Of a DNA stretch of 40,457 bases, positions 27,280 through 35,197 are shown piece after piece. Location of the stretch: contig NZ_JAAFHA010000028.1 of the NCBI RefSeq assembly GCF_010365055.1, positions 1 to 40,457 on the forward strand. The letters run 5' to 3'. Each line of letters starts with the position of its first letter. Within the stretch, counting starts at the first letter, position 1. Below the pieces are notes generated by a model, which did no database searches, was not told where the DNA came from, and worked only from the letters and a program-made list of their open reading frames with translations. Both the position numbers and the translations under genes were made by a program. The stretch is from Rhodoferax sp. (GTDB lineage Bacteria > Pseudomonadota > Gammaproteobacteria > Burkholderiales > Burkholderiaceae_C).

Positions 27280-28236
27280 ATGACGAAAACCATCAAAGTC
27301 GCCCTGGCGGGCGCCGGTGCTTTTGGCATCAAACACCTGGACGGCATCAAGCATATTGAGGGCGTTGAAGTCGTCTCGCTGGTCAGCCGCGATCTGGAGA
27401 AGACAAAAGAAGTCGCCGCCCACTATGGCATCAGGCACGTCAGCACCGAGCTGGCTGACAGTCTGGCATTGCCCGAAGTGGACGCTGTCATTCTGTGCAC
27501 CCCGACCCAAATGCACGCGGCGCAAAGCATTGCCTGCATGAACGCCGGCAAGCACGTGCAAGTGGAGATTCCACTGGCCGACACCTTGCGCGGTGCCCTG
27601 GAAGTGGCGGCCACGCAGGAGCAGACCGGCCTGGTGGCCATGTGCGGCCACACCCGGCGCTTCAACCCCAGCCACCAGTATGTGCACCAGCAAATTGCGG
27701 CGGGCCGGTTCAACATCCAGCAGATGGATGTGCAGACCTACTTTTTCCGCCGCAGCAACATGAACGCGCTGGGCCAGCCGCGCTCTTGGACCGACCACCT
27801 GCTGTGGCACCATGCCGCGCACACGGTGGATTTGTTTGCCTACCAGTGCGGTAGCCCCATCGTGAAAGCCAACGCCATTCAGGGCCCGATTCACCGCACG
27901 TTGGGCATCGCCATGGACATGAGCATCCAGCTCAAGGCCGCCAATGGCGCGATTTGCACGCTGAGTCTGAGCTTCAACAACGATGGCCCGCTGGGCACCT
28001 TTTTCAGGTACATCGGCGACAGCGCCACCTACATTGCCCGCTACGACGACCTGTTCAACGGCAAAGAGGAAAAGATTGACGTGTCCAACGTGGCCGTCAG
28101 CATGAACGGCATCGAGCTGCAAGACCGGGAGTTTTTTACGGCTATTCGCGAAGGTCGGCAGCCCAATAGCAGTATCGCCAGCGTGCTGCCGTGCTACCAG
28201 GTGTTGCATGAACTGGAGCAGCAGCTGAAATCTTGA
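27280..28236 (+). CDS. ligC: 4-carboxy-2-hydroxymuconate-6-semialdehyde dehydrogenase
   Basis: A 318-residue Gfo/Idh/MocA-type NAD(P) oxidoreductase. It oxidises the hemiacetal of the LigAB product to 2-pyrone-4,6-dicarboxylate. The dinucleotide motif GAGAFG is at 11-16. The motif that usually contains EKP appears as VEIPLADT, and GHTRRFNPSHQYV with DHLLWHHAAHTVDLFAYQ is strongly LigC/PmdC-like. It starts directly at the ligB stop, with a GGAG ribosome binding site within ligB. This is the ordinary third enzyme of the pathway, and its position after ligAB matches Comamonas pmdABC. Confidence 0.94.
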   Translation: MTKTIKVALAGAGAFGIKHLDGIKHIEGVEVVSLVSRDLEKTKEVAAHYGIRHVSTELADSLALPEVDAVILCTPTQMHAAQSIACMNAGKHVQVEIPLADTLRGALEVAATQEQTGLVAMCGHTRRFNPSHQYVHQQIAAGRFNIQQMDVQTYFFRRSNMNALGQPRSWTDHLLWHHAAHTVDLFAYQCGSPIVKANAIQGPIHRTLGIAMDMSIQLKAANGAICTLSLSFNNDGPLGTFFRYIGDSATYIARYDDLFNGKEEKIDVSNVAVSMNGIELQDREFFTAIREGRQPNSSIASVLPCYQVLHELEQQLKS

Positions 28237-28277
28237 GGCGGCACAATGGGATCGACAGCCCACTTCTGACTTCACCC

Positions 28278-29282
28278 ATGCACACACGAAAACTAGGCCC
28301 GTTCACTGTCTCAGCCATTGGCTTGGGCTGCATGAACCTCAGCCAGGGTTATGGCGCGCCCATCTCGGCGCAGCAGGGTGAGCGGGTGCTGCTAGCGGCG
28401 CTCGATGCGGGCGTCACCCTGTTTGACACCGCGGCCCTGTATGGCTTTGGTGCCAACGAAACCCTGTTGGGACAAGCGCTCAAAGGCCACCGTCAGAAAT
28501 TCACGCTGGCCAGCAAATGTGGCCTGCTGGGGATTGACCAGCACGGCGACGGCAAGCTGGTGCGTGTGATCGACGGCCGCCCCGAGACCCTGCGCCAAAC
28601 CTGTGAAGACAGCCTGCGCCGCCTGCAAACCGATGTGATTGACCTGTATTACCTGCACCGGCTGGACCCAGGCGTGCCGATTGAGGACAGCGTGGGCGCC
28701 TTGAGCGATCTGGTGCGCCGGGGGCATATCCGCGCCATTGGCCTGTCCGAAATGTCGGCGGCCACCTTGCGCCGTGCCCATGCCGTGCACCCGATTGCCG
28801 CCATGCAAACCGAATACTCATTGTGGACGCGCAACCCCGAGATCGCCGTGCTGCAGGCCTGCCGGGAACTGGGCGTGAGTTTTGTGGCCTTTAGTCCGGT
28901 GGGTCGCGGTTCTCTGGGGGGTGAGCCTTTGAGCCCGGCCACGTTTGACGCCAATGACTTTCGCCGCAGCATGCCGCGCTTTGAGCCCGCCAACTGGTCG
29001 GCCAACCTGTCACTGCTGCCCGCCTACCACGCCATCGCCGCTGAGGTGGGTTGCTCCCCGGCCCAATTGGCACTGGCCTGGCTCTTGCACCAGGGCGAGT
29101 ACATCATTCCCATTCCTGGTACCACCCGGCTTGAACATCTGGCAGACAACCTGGGTGCGGTGACTGTCAGCTTGAGCGCTGCGACATTGAAGAGACTCGA
29201 TGCCTTGATCAATCAAAGCACCGTGGCCGGCAGCCGCTACAACGCCCAAGGCAACAGGGACGCCGAGACCGAAGTGTTCTGA
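28278..29282 (+). CDS. Aldo/keto reductase at the end of the aromatic operon
   Basis: A 334-residue (beta/alpha)8 NADPH-dependent aldo/keto reductase of the YghZ/voltage-channel-beta-like group. The catalytic tetrad is complete: D50 and Y55 (LFDTAALYG), K80 (ASKCG) and H127 (YYLHRLD). The NADPH-binding end IPGTTRLEHLADNLGAV is present. The frame begins overlapping ligC at 28233, but the ATG at 28278 gives the normal N-terminus. It lies 41 bp after ligC and probably shares its transcript. No pathway step requires it; reduction of an aromatic aldehyde or a semialdehyde intermediate is possible. The substrate is unknown. Confidence 0.87.
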   Translation: MHTRKLGPFTVSAIGLGCMNLSQGYGAPISAQQGERVLLAALDAGVTLFDTAALYGFGANETLLGQALKGHRQKFTLASKCGLLGIDQHGDGKLVRVIDGRPETLRQTCEDSLRRLQTDVIDLYYLHRLDPGVPIEDSVGALSDLVRRGHIRAIGLSEMSAATLRRAHAVHPIAAMQTEYSLWTRNPEIAVLQACRELGVSFVAFSPVGRGSLGGEPLSPATFDANDFRRSMPRFEPANWSANLSLLPAYHAIAAEVGCSPAQLALAWLLHQGEYIIPIPGTTRLEHLADNLGAVTVSLSAATLKRLDALINQSTVAGSRYNAQGNRDAETEVF

Positions 29283-29319
29283 GCCTTCGGCTCGGCCATG
29301 GCCTCTTGCTTGGCAGCGC

Positions 29320-29469
29320 CTACGCTGCGGTCCAACTTTCCCCCATCACCTGCGCCTGCTGCAACACCAGCTCCACCGCCGGGTCCTGCAAATCCGGCGG
29401 GTACTTGTACTTGCGCAGGATGCGCTTGACCATCAAGCGCGGCATCAGGGTCTCGCGCAGGGTGGCTAG
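29320..29469 (-). pseudogene. Remnant of a type I restriction enzyme R subunit (C-terminal DUF3387)
   Basis: The minus strand encodes a 49-residue tail, LATLRETLMPRLMVKRIL followed by RKYKYPPDLQDPAVELVLQQ and ending ESWTAA before a stop. This closely resembles the last helices of HsdR-type subunits (DUF3387), where a KRLLRKYxYPPDxQ pattern and a QAE..AExW-type end are typical. There is no start and no upstream helicase or nuclease domain: the sequence runs into the patatin gene, with a 4-base overlap at that gene's stop codon. I infer that most of an hsdRMS locus was deleted and the patatin gene joined to what was left. Confidence 0.7.
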
Positions 29470-30593
29470 GTTGCTGCCCTGGGCGTCACGGGCACGCGCA
29501 TGTCGTCCAGATAATCCTGCTGAATGTTCACCGTGCACTTCGTGCCCAGCGACGTGTAGTGCTGGGTCAGCCAAGCGCGCGCATTGGCTTGGCCCAGGTC
29601 GCGCAACGAGTGGATCAGGCTCGCACTGGTCGATGTTTTGGTGGAAGCCGAAAACTCCTCCAGCGCTTCGCCGCCGTCGATGCGGTGCATCAACACGTCT
29701 TTGTAATGCGTCGGATCGAGTTTGCCTTCGGCCAGCAAGCGCTTGACGAAATCTATGGCGCGCATCTCGGCGATCAGTCCGGCGTTAAAAGTGATCTCGT
29801 TCACGCGGTCCAGGATTTGGGCACTGCTGGTGGGTAACTTGTCGCGCTTGATCGGATTGATCTGCACCAGCACGATATCGCGGCTGCTGCACTCATAGAT
29901 CAGGGGATGCATGGCCGGGTTGCCCGAGTAGCCGCCATCCCAAAAGTGGTCACCGTCAATTTCAACGGCCTTGAACGCCATCGGCAGGCAAGCCGAGGCC
30001 ATGACCGCGTCGGCGCTCAAGCGCTTGCCCGAGAACACCTCGGCCTTGCCGGTTGAGACGCGCGTGGCGACCACAAAGACCTTGAGCGTTTGCAGGCGGG
30101 CCAGGCCGTCAAAATCAATCTGGCTCTGCAAAAACTTGCGCAAAGGGTTGAGGTCAAAGGGGTTGTTCTGGTAGGGCGACATGGCGTTGGACCAGAAGCT
30201 GGTCATGGCATTGGCCCACACGGCCGCGGACGAGTTGTCGCCACCCATCCGGCCAAACAACAGGTCAAAGGGCGCCCGCTGCGCCTCCGACAGCGCGCCC
30301 ATTTGAACAATGCCGTTCCAGAAACTGGCCAGTGCCTCGCGCGCCGCCTCGCGTGGGTCGGCCTTCACGTTGCCATTGGCCTGGGCAAAGCCATGCGCCA
30401 GCGCCACTGCGTTCATCGCGCCAGCGCTGGTGCCGCTGATGCCTTCCAGGGCAATGCGGCCATCTTCGAGCAGCGCGTCGAGCACGCCCCAGGTGAAGGC
30501 GCCATGCGATCCGCCGCCCTGGAGCGCGAGGTTAACCCGGGGCAAGTCCTTGTTGGATTGATTGTTGGTGCGTTTGTTTCGGGTCAGGGTCAT
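29466..30593 (-). CDS. Patatin-like phospholipase
   Basis: A 375-residue serine lipase of the patatin family, likely releasing fatty acids from phospholipids. The oxyanion loop is GGGSHG at 26-31, the nucleophile is S56 in GTSAG (54-58), and the catalytic aspartate is D219 in DGGYSGNP. No signal peptide is obvious; the N-terminus is basic and asparagine-rich. The start at 30593 has no good ribosome binding site (it follows a C-tract), so another initiation mode is possible. It is transcribed away from dsbD and towards the aldo/keto reductase gene. Its 3' end abuts the restriction-enzyme remnant, so the last residues may have changed at that junction. Confidence 0.9.
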   Translation of the reverse strand: MTLTRNKRTNNQSNKDLPRVNLALQGGGSHGAFTWGVLDALLEDGRIALEGISGTSAGAMNAVALAHGFAQANGNVKADPREAAREALASFWNGIVQMGALSEAQRAPFDLLFGRMGGDNSSAAVWANAMTSFWSNAMSPYQNNPFDLNPLRKFLQSQIDFDGLARLQTLKVFVVATRVSTGKAEVFSGKRLSADAVMASACLPMAFKAVEIDGDHFWDGGYSGNPAMHPLIYECSSRDIVLVQINPIKRDKLPTSSAQILDRVNEITFNAGLIAEMRAIDFVKRLLAEGKLDPTHYKDVLMHRIDGGEALEEFSASTKTSTSASLIHSLRDLGQANARAWLTQHYTSLGTKCTVNIQQDYLDDMRVPVTPRAAT

Positions 30594-30803
30594 GGGGGGA
30601 GGTTAACAAAAAATCGACGCTGTCAGCTCGCTTAACCGGTTAGCTCGGAGTCGGTGCCTGAGTGTTGGCATATTGGAATTGTGGCGGGGTCATAGGCCAC
30701 GCTAGATGCAGAAGGCCGACTCGTGGTTTAAATTTTCTCAACGTTAACGTAGCCTTAATCTAGCCACGCAATGATGCGTGCTCCATTTGATATAGGAGCA
30801 CTA
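30594..30803. promoter_or_regulatory. Divergent promoter region between the patatin gene and dsbD
   Basis: This 210-bp gap must carry promoters for both genes. It contains a perfect 10-bp palindrome TAACCGGTTA (30633-30642) nearer the patatin side. On the dsbD side there is an AT-rich stretch (about 30727-30760) with AACGTTAACGT and TAATCT, a possible -10. AGGAG at 30794-30798 is the dsbD ribosome binding site. I cannot fix the promoter elements with confidence. Confidence 0.35.
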
Positions 30804-32582
30804 ATGCTGCGTTTGTTGTGGTCGGTCGTGTTGTTAGCAATGTCGTGGGCACTGCCGGCGCACGCCCAACAAGATTTTTTGCAGCCAGAACAGGCTTTTC
30901 GTCTGAGCGTCAGCAAGCAAGCCGATGGTCAGCTGCGCCTGAACTGGGACATCAGCCCAGGCTATTACCTCTATCGCCAGCAGATGAAGGTCGAAGTGGA
31001 CCCCGTCGGCAGTGCGCTCAAGGTGGAATGGCCAGCTGGCACCCGCAAGACCGATGAGACCTACGGCGAAAGCGAGGTCTACCACGACAAGGTCACGGTA
31101 CTCCTCACGGCGCCTGATGCCCAGGCACTGACGATTGGCTGGCAGGGTTGTGCCGATGCGGGTCTTTGCTACCCGCCGCAAACCCGGCGCGTGAATTTGG
31201 CCGATGTCGCCGCAGCGCAGTCCGCCAGCCCGGCCGTGGCGGCTGCCAGCGTGAGTCGGACGGCGTCGGGCGCACTCGGCGCGGATCAGGACCTGGCCGA
31301 CCGTCTGTCACGCCTGAACCTGGGCTGGATGCTGCTGGTGTTCTTCGGACTGGGCTTGCTGATGACGTTCACACCCTGTGTCTTGCCGATGGTGCCGATT
31401 CTCTCCAGCCTGGTCGCGGGTAGCGGCGCGAGTGCCAAGCGCGGCTTTGTGCTGTCGTTGGCCTTCGTGCTGCCGATGGCGCTTGTTTATGCCGGAGTCG
31501 GCGCAGCGGCGGCGCTGGCGGGCGCCAATCTGCAAGCCGTGTTGCAGAACCCCTGGGTGCTCGGCAGCTTCGGTCTGCTATTTGTCGTACTGGCACTGTC
31601 CATGTTTGGTTTTTATGAGCTGCAACTGCCGGCCGTGCTGCGCAACCGTGTGAACGACGCCAGCCAGGGCCAGCGCGGCGGCACCATGACAGGCGCCGCG
31701 ACGATGGGCGTGCTGTCGGCGCTGCTGGTCGGCCCCTGCATGACCGCGCCACTGGCCGGCGCCCTGCTTTACATCGGCAATACCGGTGATGTGTTGACCG
31801 GCGCCCTGGTCCTTTTCGCCATGGGGCTCGGCATGGGGGTGCCCCTGTTGTTGGTCGGAACCCTCGGGGCCCGGCTGCTGCCGCGCCCTGGCGACTGGAT
31901 GAACCGGGTCAAGGCATTGTTCGGATTTATCCTGCTGGGAACCGGCATCTTTTTTGTGGCGCGTGTCTTGCCTGCGGCATTGACGCTGGGCCTGTGGGGC
32001 GCCTGGTTGCTGGCCATCGCGCTCAGTTTGCTGTCATTGGTGCACAAGCTCGGCACCGACAGGGGGCGCTTGGTCTCGCGCTTTCTGGCCTTGCTGCTGG
32101 GCCTGTGGGGTGGCTCCATGGTGATTGGTGCAGCCGGCGGCGCCCATGACCCCCTGCAGCCGCTGAACATTGGCGCCAGTGCCAGCCCGCTCGCGTCGCC
32201 CTCCGTCAAGAATAGTTTCATGAGCCGCTTCGGACCGGTCAAGACAGCGCAAGCGCTTGAAGTGCTGGTTGCCGAGGCGGGCCAGCGCGGCCAGTGGACG
32301 CTGGTGGATTTCTACGCCGACTGGTGCGTGTCGTGCGCTGTGATCGAACGCGAGGTGTTTGGCGACCCGCGCGTGCAGCAAGCCTTGCGCGACATGCAGT
32401 TGCTGCGCCCGGACGTCACGGCCAACAATGCCGATGACCAGGCCCTGATGCGCACCCACCAGATTCTCGGCCCGCCCACCATGCTGCTGATCGGCCCCGA
32501 TGGGAAAGAGCGCCGTTCCGAGCGCATCATCGGCGAACTCAGTGCGGACGAATTTCTCGCCCGCCTGGCGCGTGCGAGATAG
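30804..32582 (+). CDS. dsbD: Thiol:disulfide interchange protein DsbD
   Basis: A 592-residue inner-membrane reductase that passes electrons from cytoplasmic thioredoxin to periplasmic thiol proteins. It has a signal peptide (1-21) and a periplasmic alpha domain with the active pair C116/C122. A membrane core of about eight segments follows, with cysteines in FTPCVLPMVP and VGPCMTAPL. The C-terminal gamma domain is a thioredoxin fold with WCVSC (C508, C511). All three cysteine pairs are intact. The start at 30804 has AGGAG and gives a clean signal peptide. It heads a run of thiol-redox genes and should keep the TlpA- and DsbG-like proteins encoded downstream reduced. Confidence 0.93.
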   Translation: MLRLLWSVVLLAMSWALPAHAQQDFLQPEQAFRLSVSKQADGQLRLNWDISPGYYLYRQQMKVEVDPVGSALKVEWPAGTRKTDETYGESEVYHDKVTVLLTAPDAQALTIGWQGCADAGLCYPPQTRRVNLADVAAAQSASPAVAAASVSRTASGALGADQDLADRLSRLNLGWMLLVFFGLGLLMTFTPCVLPMVPILSSLVAGSGASAKRGFVLSLAFVLPMALVYAGVGAAAALAGANLQAVLQNPWVLGSFGLLFVVLALSMFGFYELQLPAVLRNRVNDASQGQRGGTMTGAATMGVLSALLVGPCMTAPLAGALLYIGNTGDVLTGALVLFAMGLGMGVPLLLVGTLGARLLPRPGDWMNRVKALFGFILLGTGIFFVARVLPAALTLGLWGAWLLAIALSLLSLVHKLGTDRGRLVSRFLALLLGLWGGSMVIGAAGGAHDPLQPLNIGASASPLASPSVKNSFMSRFGPVKTAQALEVLVAEAGQRGQWTLVDFYADWCVSCAVIEREVFGDPRVQQALRDMQLLRPDVTANNADDQALMRTHQILGPPTMLLIGPDGKERRSERIIGELSADEFLARLARAR

Positions 32583-32593
32583 AAAGGTTAAAC

Positions 32594-33415
32594 ATGCTGA
32601 CATTGAATATCGGCCCGCTGGCATTGCCGATCACCCTTTTTCTGATGCTGGTGGCTTTGCTGGTTGCGGCGGGCGTAGGCCGCCTGGTCGGAGGCAGTCA
32701 GCGCACCAGCGTCGGCAATATCGCAATCGATATGCTGGTCGCCGCTGTGCTGGTGGCGCGCATCGCTTTTGTTTCCATCTGGTTTGACACTTACCGCAAC
32801 GCACCCTGGTCCATGCTCGATATCCGTGACGGCGGGTTTACACCCTGGGCCGGGATGATGGCGGCTCTGCTGGTGGCGTTCTGGCGGGCCTGGCGCCGCC
32901 CGGCGTTGCGCCGACCACTGGCCTTCGGCCTGGCGGCTGGGGCGGTCGCCTGGGGCGGGCTGTTTGGTGCGATACGCATGATGGAAAATACGACTGTGCC
33001 CCAAGCATCTGTGACGACGCTTGGCGGTGATCCGACGAACCTTGCCGCGTTGGCGCAGGGCAAGCCCATGGTTGTCAATTTGTGGGCCAGTTGGTGCCCC
33101 CCTTGCCGGCGTGAAATGCCGGTGCTCGCCGCCGCGCAAAAGCAGGAAACCGGCGTGCGCTTTGTCTTTGTCAACCAGGGCGAGGATGCAGCGAAGGTCC
33201 AGCGCTATCTCACTGGCGCCGGACTTGATCTCGCCAACGTGGTGATCGACCCCGGCACCGCCCTTGGCCGCGAAGTTGGCTCCGGGGCGTTGCCAACCAC
33301 CCTTTTCTACGACGCCAGCGGACGGCTGGTTGATACCCATCTGGGCCCCCTATCGGCCGCCTCGCTGGCTAGCAAATTAGACCAGTTCCGTTCGCCCTCA
33401 AATCTATCAAATTAG
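32594..33415 (+). CDS. Membrane-anchored TlpA-like thioredoxin
   Basis: A 273-residue protein with two parts. Residues 1-130 form a membrane domain with about four hydrophobic segments (near 8-28, 45-62, 85-97 and 108-126). Residues about 135-265 form a periplasmic TlpA/ResA-type thioredoxin with WCPPC (C168, C171) in NLWASWCPPCRREMP. A cis-proline is in GALPTTLFYD. TlpA-like proteins reduce specific partners, such as apocytochrome c CXXCH or copper-site proteins. Most family members have one anchor helix, so the multi-pass anchor is longer than usual and may receive electrons itself. It lies 11 bp after dsbD and before dsbG. Confidence 0.87.
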   Translation: MLTLNIGPLALPITLFLMLVALLVAAGVGRLVGGSQRTSVGNIAIDMLVAAVLVARIAFVSIWFDTYRNAPWSMLDIRDGGFTPWAGMMAALLVAFWRAWRRPALRRPLAFGLAAGAVAWGGLFGAIRMMENTTVPQASVTTLGGDPTNLAALAQGKPMVVNLWASWCPPCRREMPVLAAAQKQETGVRFVFVNQGEDAAKVQRYLTGAGLDLANVVIDPGTALGREVGSGALPTTLFYDASGRLVDTHLGPLSAASLASKLDQFRSPSNLSN

Positions 33416-33428
33416 GAGTAAATCACCC

Positions 33429-34196
33429 ATGCTTAAGAAATCACTCGCTGTGTCTGCAGTCTTGTTTACATGGCTCGGCCTCACCCTGGCGGCGCAGGCG
33501 AAAGAGTGGCCCGCACCGATCAAGGCGCTCGAAGCGCAGGGCGTTGAGGTGATCGGGACTTTTGCCGCGCCAGGCGGACTGACCGGCTATGCAGGCATCG
33601 TCGACCAACAGCCGCTGTCCATCTATCTCACCGCCGACGGCAAACAGGCCATAGTCGGCCCGATGATGGACGCCAAAGGGGCCAACCTGAGCCAGGAACC
33701 GTTGGACAAACTGGTCAGCAAACCCATGACCGGGAAGATCTGGAAGCAGCTTGAGAGCAGCACCTGGATTGCCGATGGCAGCAAGAATGCCCCGCGCGTC
33801 ATCTACACTTTCACCGACCCGAATTGCCCTTACTGCAACAAGTTCTGGAATGATGCCCGGCCCTGGGTCAGTGCGGGCAAAGTGCAGTTGCGCCACGTCA
33901 TCGTGGCCATCCTGAGGGACACCAGCGCGGGCAAGGCGGCGGCTCTGCTCTCGGCACCGGATGCGCAATCCGCCCTGACCCAGCACGAACAACAGCACGC
34001 CAGTGGTGGCGTCAAGCCCCTGAGCCAGGTGTCGGAAAAAGTACGTGCCCAACTCGACGCCAACCACAAGTTGATGCAGCAACTCGGCGCCTCGGCCACT
34101 CCCACGATCTTCTACAAGGATGCCAGCGGCAATCTGCAAAAGATGCAGGGCGCGCCACCGGCAGAGATGCTGGTCAAAATCATGGGTCCGCGCTGA
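33429..34196 (+). CDS. dsbG: Periplasmic disulfide isomerase/chaperone, DsbG-like
   Basis: A 255-residue periplasmic protein with a signal peptide (about 1-24, ending AAQA). The N-terminal dimerisation domain is followed by a thioredoxin domain with CPYC at 133-136 (DPNCPYCNKF) and a cis-proline in SATPTIFYKD. DsbG proteins reduce cysteine sulfenic acids and rearrange disulfides, and are kept reduced by DsbD, encoded two genes upstream. Length matches the family (about 248 in E. coli). Spacing of 13 bp from the preceding gene supports an operon. In this context it could guard single cysteines in exported cytochromes. Confidence 0.9.
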   Translation: MLKKSLAVSAVLFTWLGLTLAAQAKEWPAPIKALEAQGVEVIGTFAAPGGLTGYAGIVDQQPLSIYLTADGKQAIVGPMMDAKGANLSQEPLDKLVSKPMTGKIWKQLESSTWIADGSKNAPRVIYTFTDPNCPYCNKFWNDARPWVSAGKVQLRHVIVAILRDTSAGKAAALLSAPDAQSALTQHEQQHASGGVKPLSQVSEKVRAQLDANHKLMQQLGASATPTIFYKDASGNLQKMQGAPPAEMLVKIMGPR

Positions 34197-34531
34197 GGCT
34201 GCCCGGTGGCCCCGCAAGCGGCTGATCCGACTGCGGACATTCAAATGCAATGATCACCTCCAGCTGCGGCTTGGTCTGTAGCACCGTTGCCGCCATACAC
34301 ATACGATCGTCCCTTGTGCGATCACACACAGGAAAGCCCTGATCTCGATACTTTCTGGAGATTTAGACATTAGCTGGAACTTATTTAGTCCAGCGCGACC
34401 CAATGGTTGCGTTGGCCATTGCGCATTGCGCACTGCCCCGCCGCATTATTTGATGCGTTTGTTCGTGCGCAACTTCGCGTACCGTTCGGTGAGCCTCGTC
34501 TGCACATGATGCGGGAACTTCAAGACCGACT
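34197..34531. other. 335-bp intergenic region between dsbG and the response regulator
   Basis: I find no supported gene here. A 40-codon minus-strand frame (starting near 34312) overlaps the dsbG end and has no recognisable product. The region contains a tandem 7-bp repeat (34418-34431) and, just before it, AATGG and CCATT as an inverted pair. It should hold the promoter of the two-component genes. No clear T-tract terminator follows dsbG, so read-through is possible. Confidence 0.4.
34418..34431 (+). repeat. Tandem ATTGCGC repeat upstream of the response regulator
   Basis: ATTGCGC occurs twice with no gap (34418-34424 and 34425-34431). Tandem 6-7 bp direct repeats are the normal DNA target of OmpR/PhoB-type regulators, although their typical spacing is about 11 bp between repeat starts. 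It lies 101 bp before the start of such a regulator, so autoregulation is possible. Confidence 0.35.
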
Positions 34532-35197
34532 ATGCGTGTTTTACTGATTGAAGACGATGAACTGATTGCTCACGGCATCCTGGTCGGATTGCGCGCGCAC
34601 GGCCTGACCGTCGATGGTGTGACTACGGCGGCGCAGGCGCAGGCCACGTTGTCAGCCGTGCATTGTGATGTGGTGATACTCGATCTGGGGTTGCCCGACG
34701 AGGATGGCATGAGCTTGCTGCGGCGCTTGCGGGCTGGCGGCATGGCACTACCCGTGCTGGTGTTGACCGCGCGCGACGCCGTGCAAGACCGCGTGGCCGG
34801 GTTGCGTGCCGGCGCCGATGACTATCTTCTCAAGCCCTTCGATCTGGACGAACTGGTGGCCCGACTGCATGCCTTGCTGCGCCGCGCCGCGGGCCGCAGC
34901 GTGGATCTCATCGAGCACGGCCCGTTGCGCGTTGATCCGGCAAGGGGTGAAGTCTTTCTGCACGGACGGGCCATCGATTTGTCACGACGCGAACTGGCGC
35001 TGCTGATTGCCCTGCTGCAGGCGCGTGGCCGCATTCTGAGCCCGGACCAGCTCAAAGACAGTCTCTACGATTTCAGTGAGGAAATCGAAAGCAATGCACT
35101 CAGTGTGCATATCCACCATCTGCGCCGCAAACTGGGGGCCGACATCATCGAGACGGTCCGTGGCGTAGGCTACCGGTTCAGCGGGGCGAGCGCATGA
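34532..35197 (+). CDS. OmpR/QseB-family response regulator
   Basis: A 221-residue two-component regulator. The receiver domain (1-115) has the acidic pocket E7-D8-D9, the phosphorylated aspartate D51 (VILDLGLPDEDG), a conserved threonine in LTARD and lysine in LKPFD. The C-terminal winged helix (about 128-218) contains the recognition region SNALSVHIHHLRRKLG and the wing GVGYRF. It closely resembles QseB/PmrA/TctD-type regulators. The sensor kinase start overlaps its stop (ATGA). Targets are probably the flanking dsb genes and the multiheme cytochrome gene, by position only. Confidence 0.92.
   Translation: MRVLLIEDDELIAHGILVGLRAHGLTVDGVTTAAQAQATLSAVHCDVVILDLGLPDEDGMSLLRRLRAGGMALPVLVLTARDAVQDRVAGLRAGADDYLLKPFDLDELVARLHALLRRAAGRSVDLIEHGPLRVDPARGEVFLHGRAIDLSRRELALLIALLQARGRILSPDQLKDSLYDFSEEIESNALSVHIHHLRRKLGADIIETVRGVGYRFSGASA

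Noticed and set aside
29281..29300. Hairpin GAGCC/GGCTC after the aldo/keto reductase stop as a terminator
   Set aside because: The stem is short and no T-tract follows; not enough to call a terminator.
34197..34315. 40-codon minus-strand frame overlapping the dsbG end
   Set aside because: It overlaps a sure gene and resembles no known protein. Probably chance.
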